From Pterois miles (lineage: Eukaryota; Chordata; Actinopteri; Perciformes; Scorpaenidae), in NCBI GenBank assembly GCA_947000775.1, contig CAMQGK010000008.1, forward strand, positions 5,358,501 through 5,422,500: a DNA stretch of 64,000 bases, read 5' to 3'. The position numbers and the translations under genes are program-made. Under the pieces are notes generated by a model that was not told the origin of the DNA, searched no databases, and was given only the letters and a program-made list of their open reading frames with translations. Position 1 is the first letter of the stretch. The number at the start of each line of letters is the position of its first letter. Positions 62,713 to 64,000 of the stretch are shown in pieces.

Positions 62713-63178
62713 GCAACTTAAAAAGGACCTATTGTGCTATGAGTGTTGAGAATTTGTTTGTGCATGTAAAACGAATGCAAATTCACAGAGCCCTAACTCC
62801 ACACCAAAGGGAGTTAACAGTGCTCCTGAACTGCCCGAAACATCTCGCCTTTTCTTCTGTAACATGGTGATGCCATCAAGTAACACTTTTGCAAAACACC
62901 TGCCTTGCAGCTAGTTTGGCACGACCTCAAATAAAACTAGTTAGAACAGAGCTGGAGCAGAGTCCAAAGAGTTTGACTTGGTTGACCAATCACAACAGTG
63001 GGCCAGCTGACCTATCAGGGCAGACTGGGCATTTTGGGAGTGTTTCAGACTGTGTCAGGGTGAAAACAGGTGCTACAGCACAGCTAGTATGAGAAAAATT
63101 AAGCGTTTTTTGAACATTAAAGCATGTAAACATGTTCCAGTAGAAACCCAAAATACAAATATGAACCTGAAAATAAAC
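62713..63178 (-). mobile_element. MITE with TTAAAGG-type end, copy 2 (inverted)
   Basis: Read on the minus strand it carries ATTTGTATTTTGGGTTTCTA, then GAACATGTTTACATGC, matching copy 1 at 954 in order. Confidence 0.65.
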
Positions 63179-64000
63179 ACAAGTCTTCTTTATCTAACAC
63201 CTTTTGAAAAATGACTCATCATGCTAACCAAAATCCAGATATCTACAGCATATCATGATCAGCATACAGTATGTGCAACATACCTGTTTTTATTTACGTA
63301 GTTGAATGAAACATTTTGCTTGTAATGGGACATTTTGTGGCTTTGCTTTTACTTAATACAGAGTCAATAATATCATCATCTGGTCATCTCTCCCCTCTAA
63401 AATAATGAAGTCTGGCCAGTATGTAAGTATCAAATTTATTCTCAAGTACACAAACAAAGGTGTCATTCTTTTTTTTTTTTGAAATGTTGAATCTTCATTT
63501 AGCACCTTAATAGTTCGGTTATACATGATTTTATATAGTCACTCATACAAAAATGAAATGGGTGAATAATGCGAGTCAGTAACATAAAAATAAGCATGGG
63601 GGCATTTGGATCACAGTTACTTAAGATATACACTGTATGTAATCAAAAAGTACCGCTTTCAGCATCTCGTCTTTTCACCTATTAGTACCGTTAGAGTCCC
63701 ACACCGACAACTCCTCAGAGTTATTTGACGACTAGGCCTAGACAGTGATCACTAAACACAAGTTCACCTGACATTTTTGGACCGGTTTTCTTTTCACATT
63801 GCTGTTCTGTGTTGTTGCATTTACATAAGAGTAGTAGATATATACAGAGGAGTTCATTGTCAAACAATGCTGGAACAAGTTATTTCATGTACCTGGAGTG
63901 TAGAAATGTCTTTAAAAATGCAAAGAGTAAGGCACTCGATATACTCCTGTGCTGCCAGAAAATATGGCATGATGATCCAGATATGTATACAGGATTGCAT
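63179..64000. other. no gene recognised
   Basis: AT-rich sequence with a T run at about 63470-63480 and no frame, RNA gene or repeat that I can support. Confidence 0.5.

Noticed and set aside
1..64000. CRISPR arrays, operons, phage or integron features
   Set aside because: The tandem arrays seen are eukaryotic microsatellites or minisatellites, and gene structure is plainly vertebrate.

Overview
The window looks like nuclear DNA of a ray-finned fish, probably a percomorph teleost. Its genes have many short exons with GT-AG introns. The spaces between exons are AT-rich and packed with short non-autonomous DNA transposons, tRNA-derived SINEs, LINE 3' tails and microsatellites. No prokaryotic, viral or plasmid features were seen. 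Exons were joined by hand from splice signals, reading-frame continuity and remembered family conservation; no alignment was run.

Layout, left to right. 1-6.5 kb: repeats only, including a DNA transposon nested in an older element. 6.55-20.87 kb, minus strand: a 22-exon gene for a BCR/ABR-family Rho regulator (DH-PH-C2-RhoGAP, about 815 aa) with a very short N-terminus. 20.9-24.9 kb: no gene seen. 24.95-28.78 kb, minus: a three-coding-exon, cysteine-rich PLAC8/cornifelin-family gene (130 aa), with a candidate untranslated first exon near 30.4 kb. 28.8-34.0 kb: repeats. 34.07-37.08 kb, plus: an orphan class A GPCR (odorant receptor 131-2 / GPR148-like) whose obvious 323-codon frame is probably only the first of two coding exons. 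37.1-41.3 kb: repeats. 41.36-61.12 kb, minus: a complete 20-exon acadvl gene (mitochondrial very-long-chain acyl-CoA dehydrogenase, 658 aa). Its upstream DNA carries two TCTCGCGAGA palindromes and a ZNF143-like site. 61.8-64 kb: no gene, one transposon copy.

The four genes have no evident shared pathway. They encode a Rac/Cdc42 regulator, a small Cys-rich protein, a receptor and a fatty-acid oxidation enzyme. In human, ABR and ACADVL both lie on 17p, so the linkage may be ancestral (recalled, not checked).

I found no clearly new biological system. The points most worth checking are the second GPCR exon, the divergent BCR/ABR paralogue, a nearly complete fold-back transposon in an acadvl intron, RFX X-box palindromes (one inside a transposon), and the promoter-like motif cluster upstream of acadvl.
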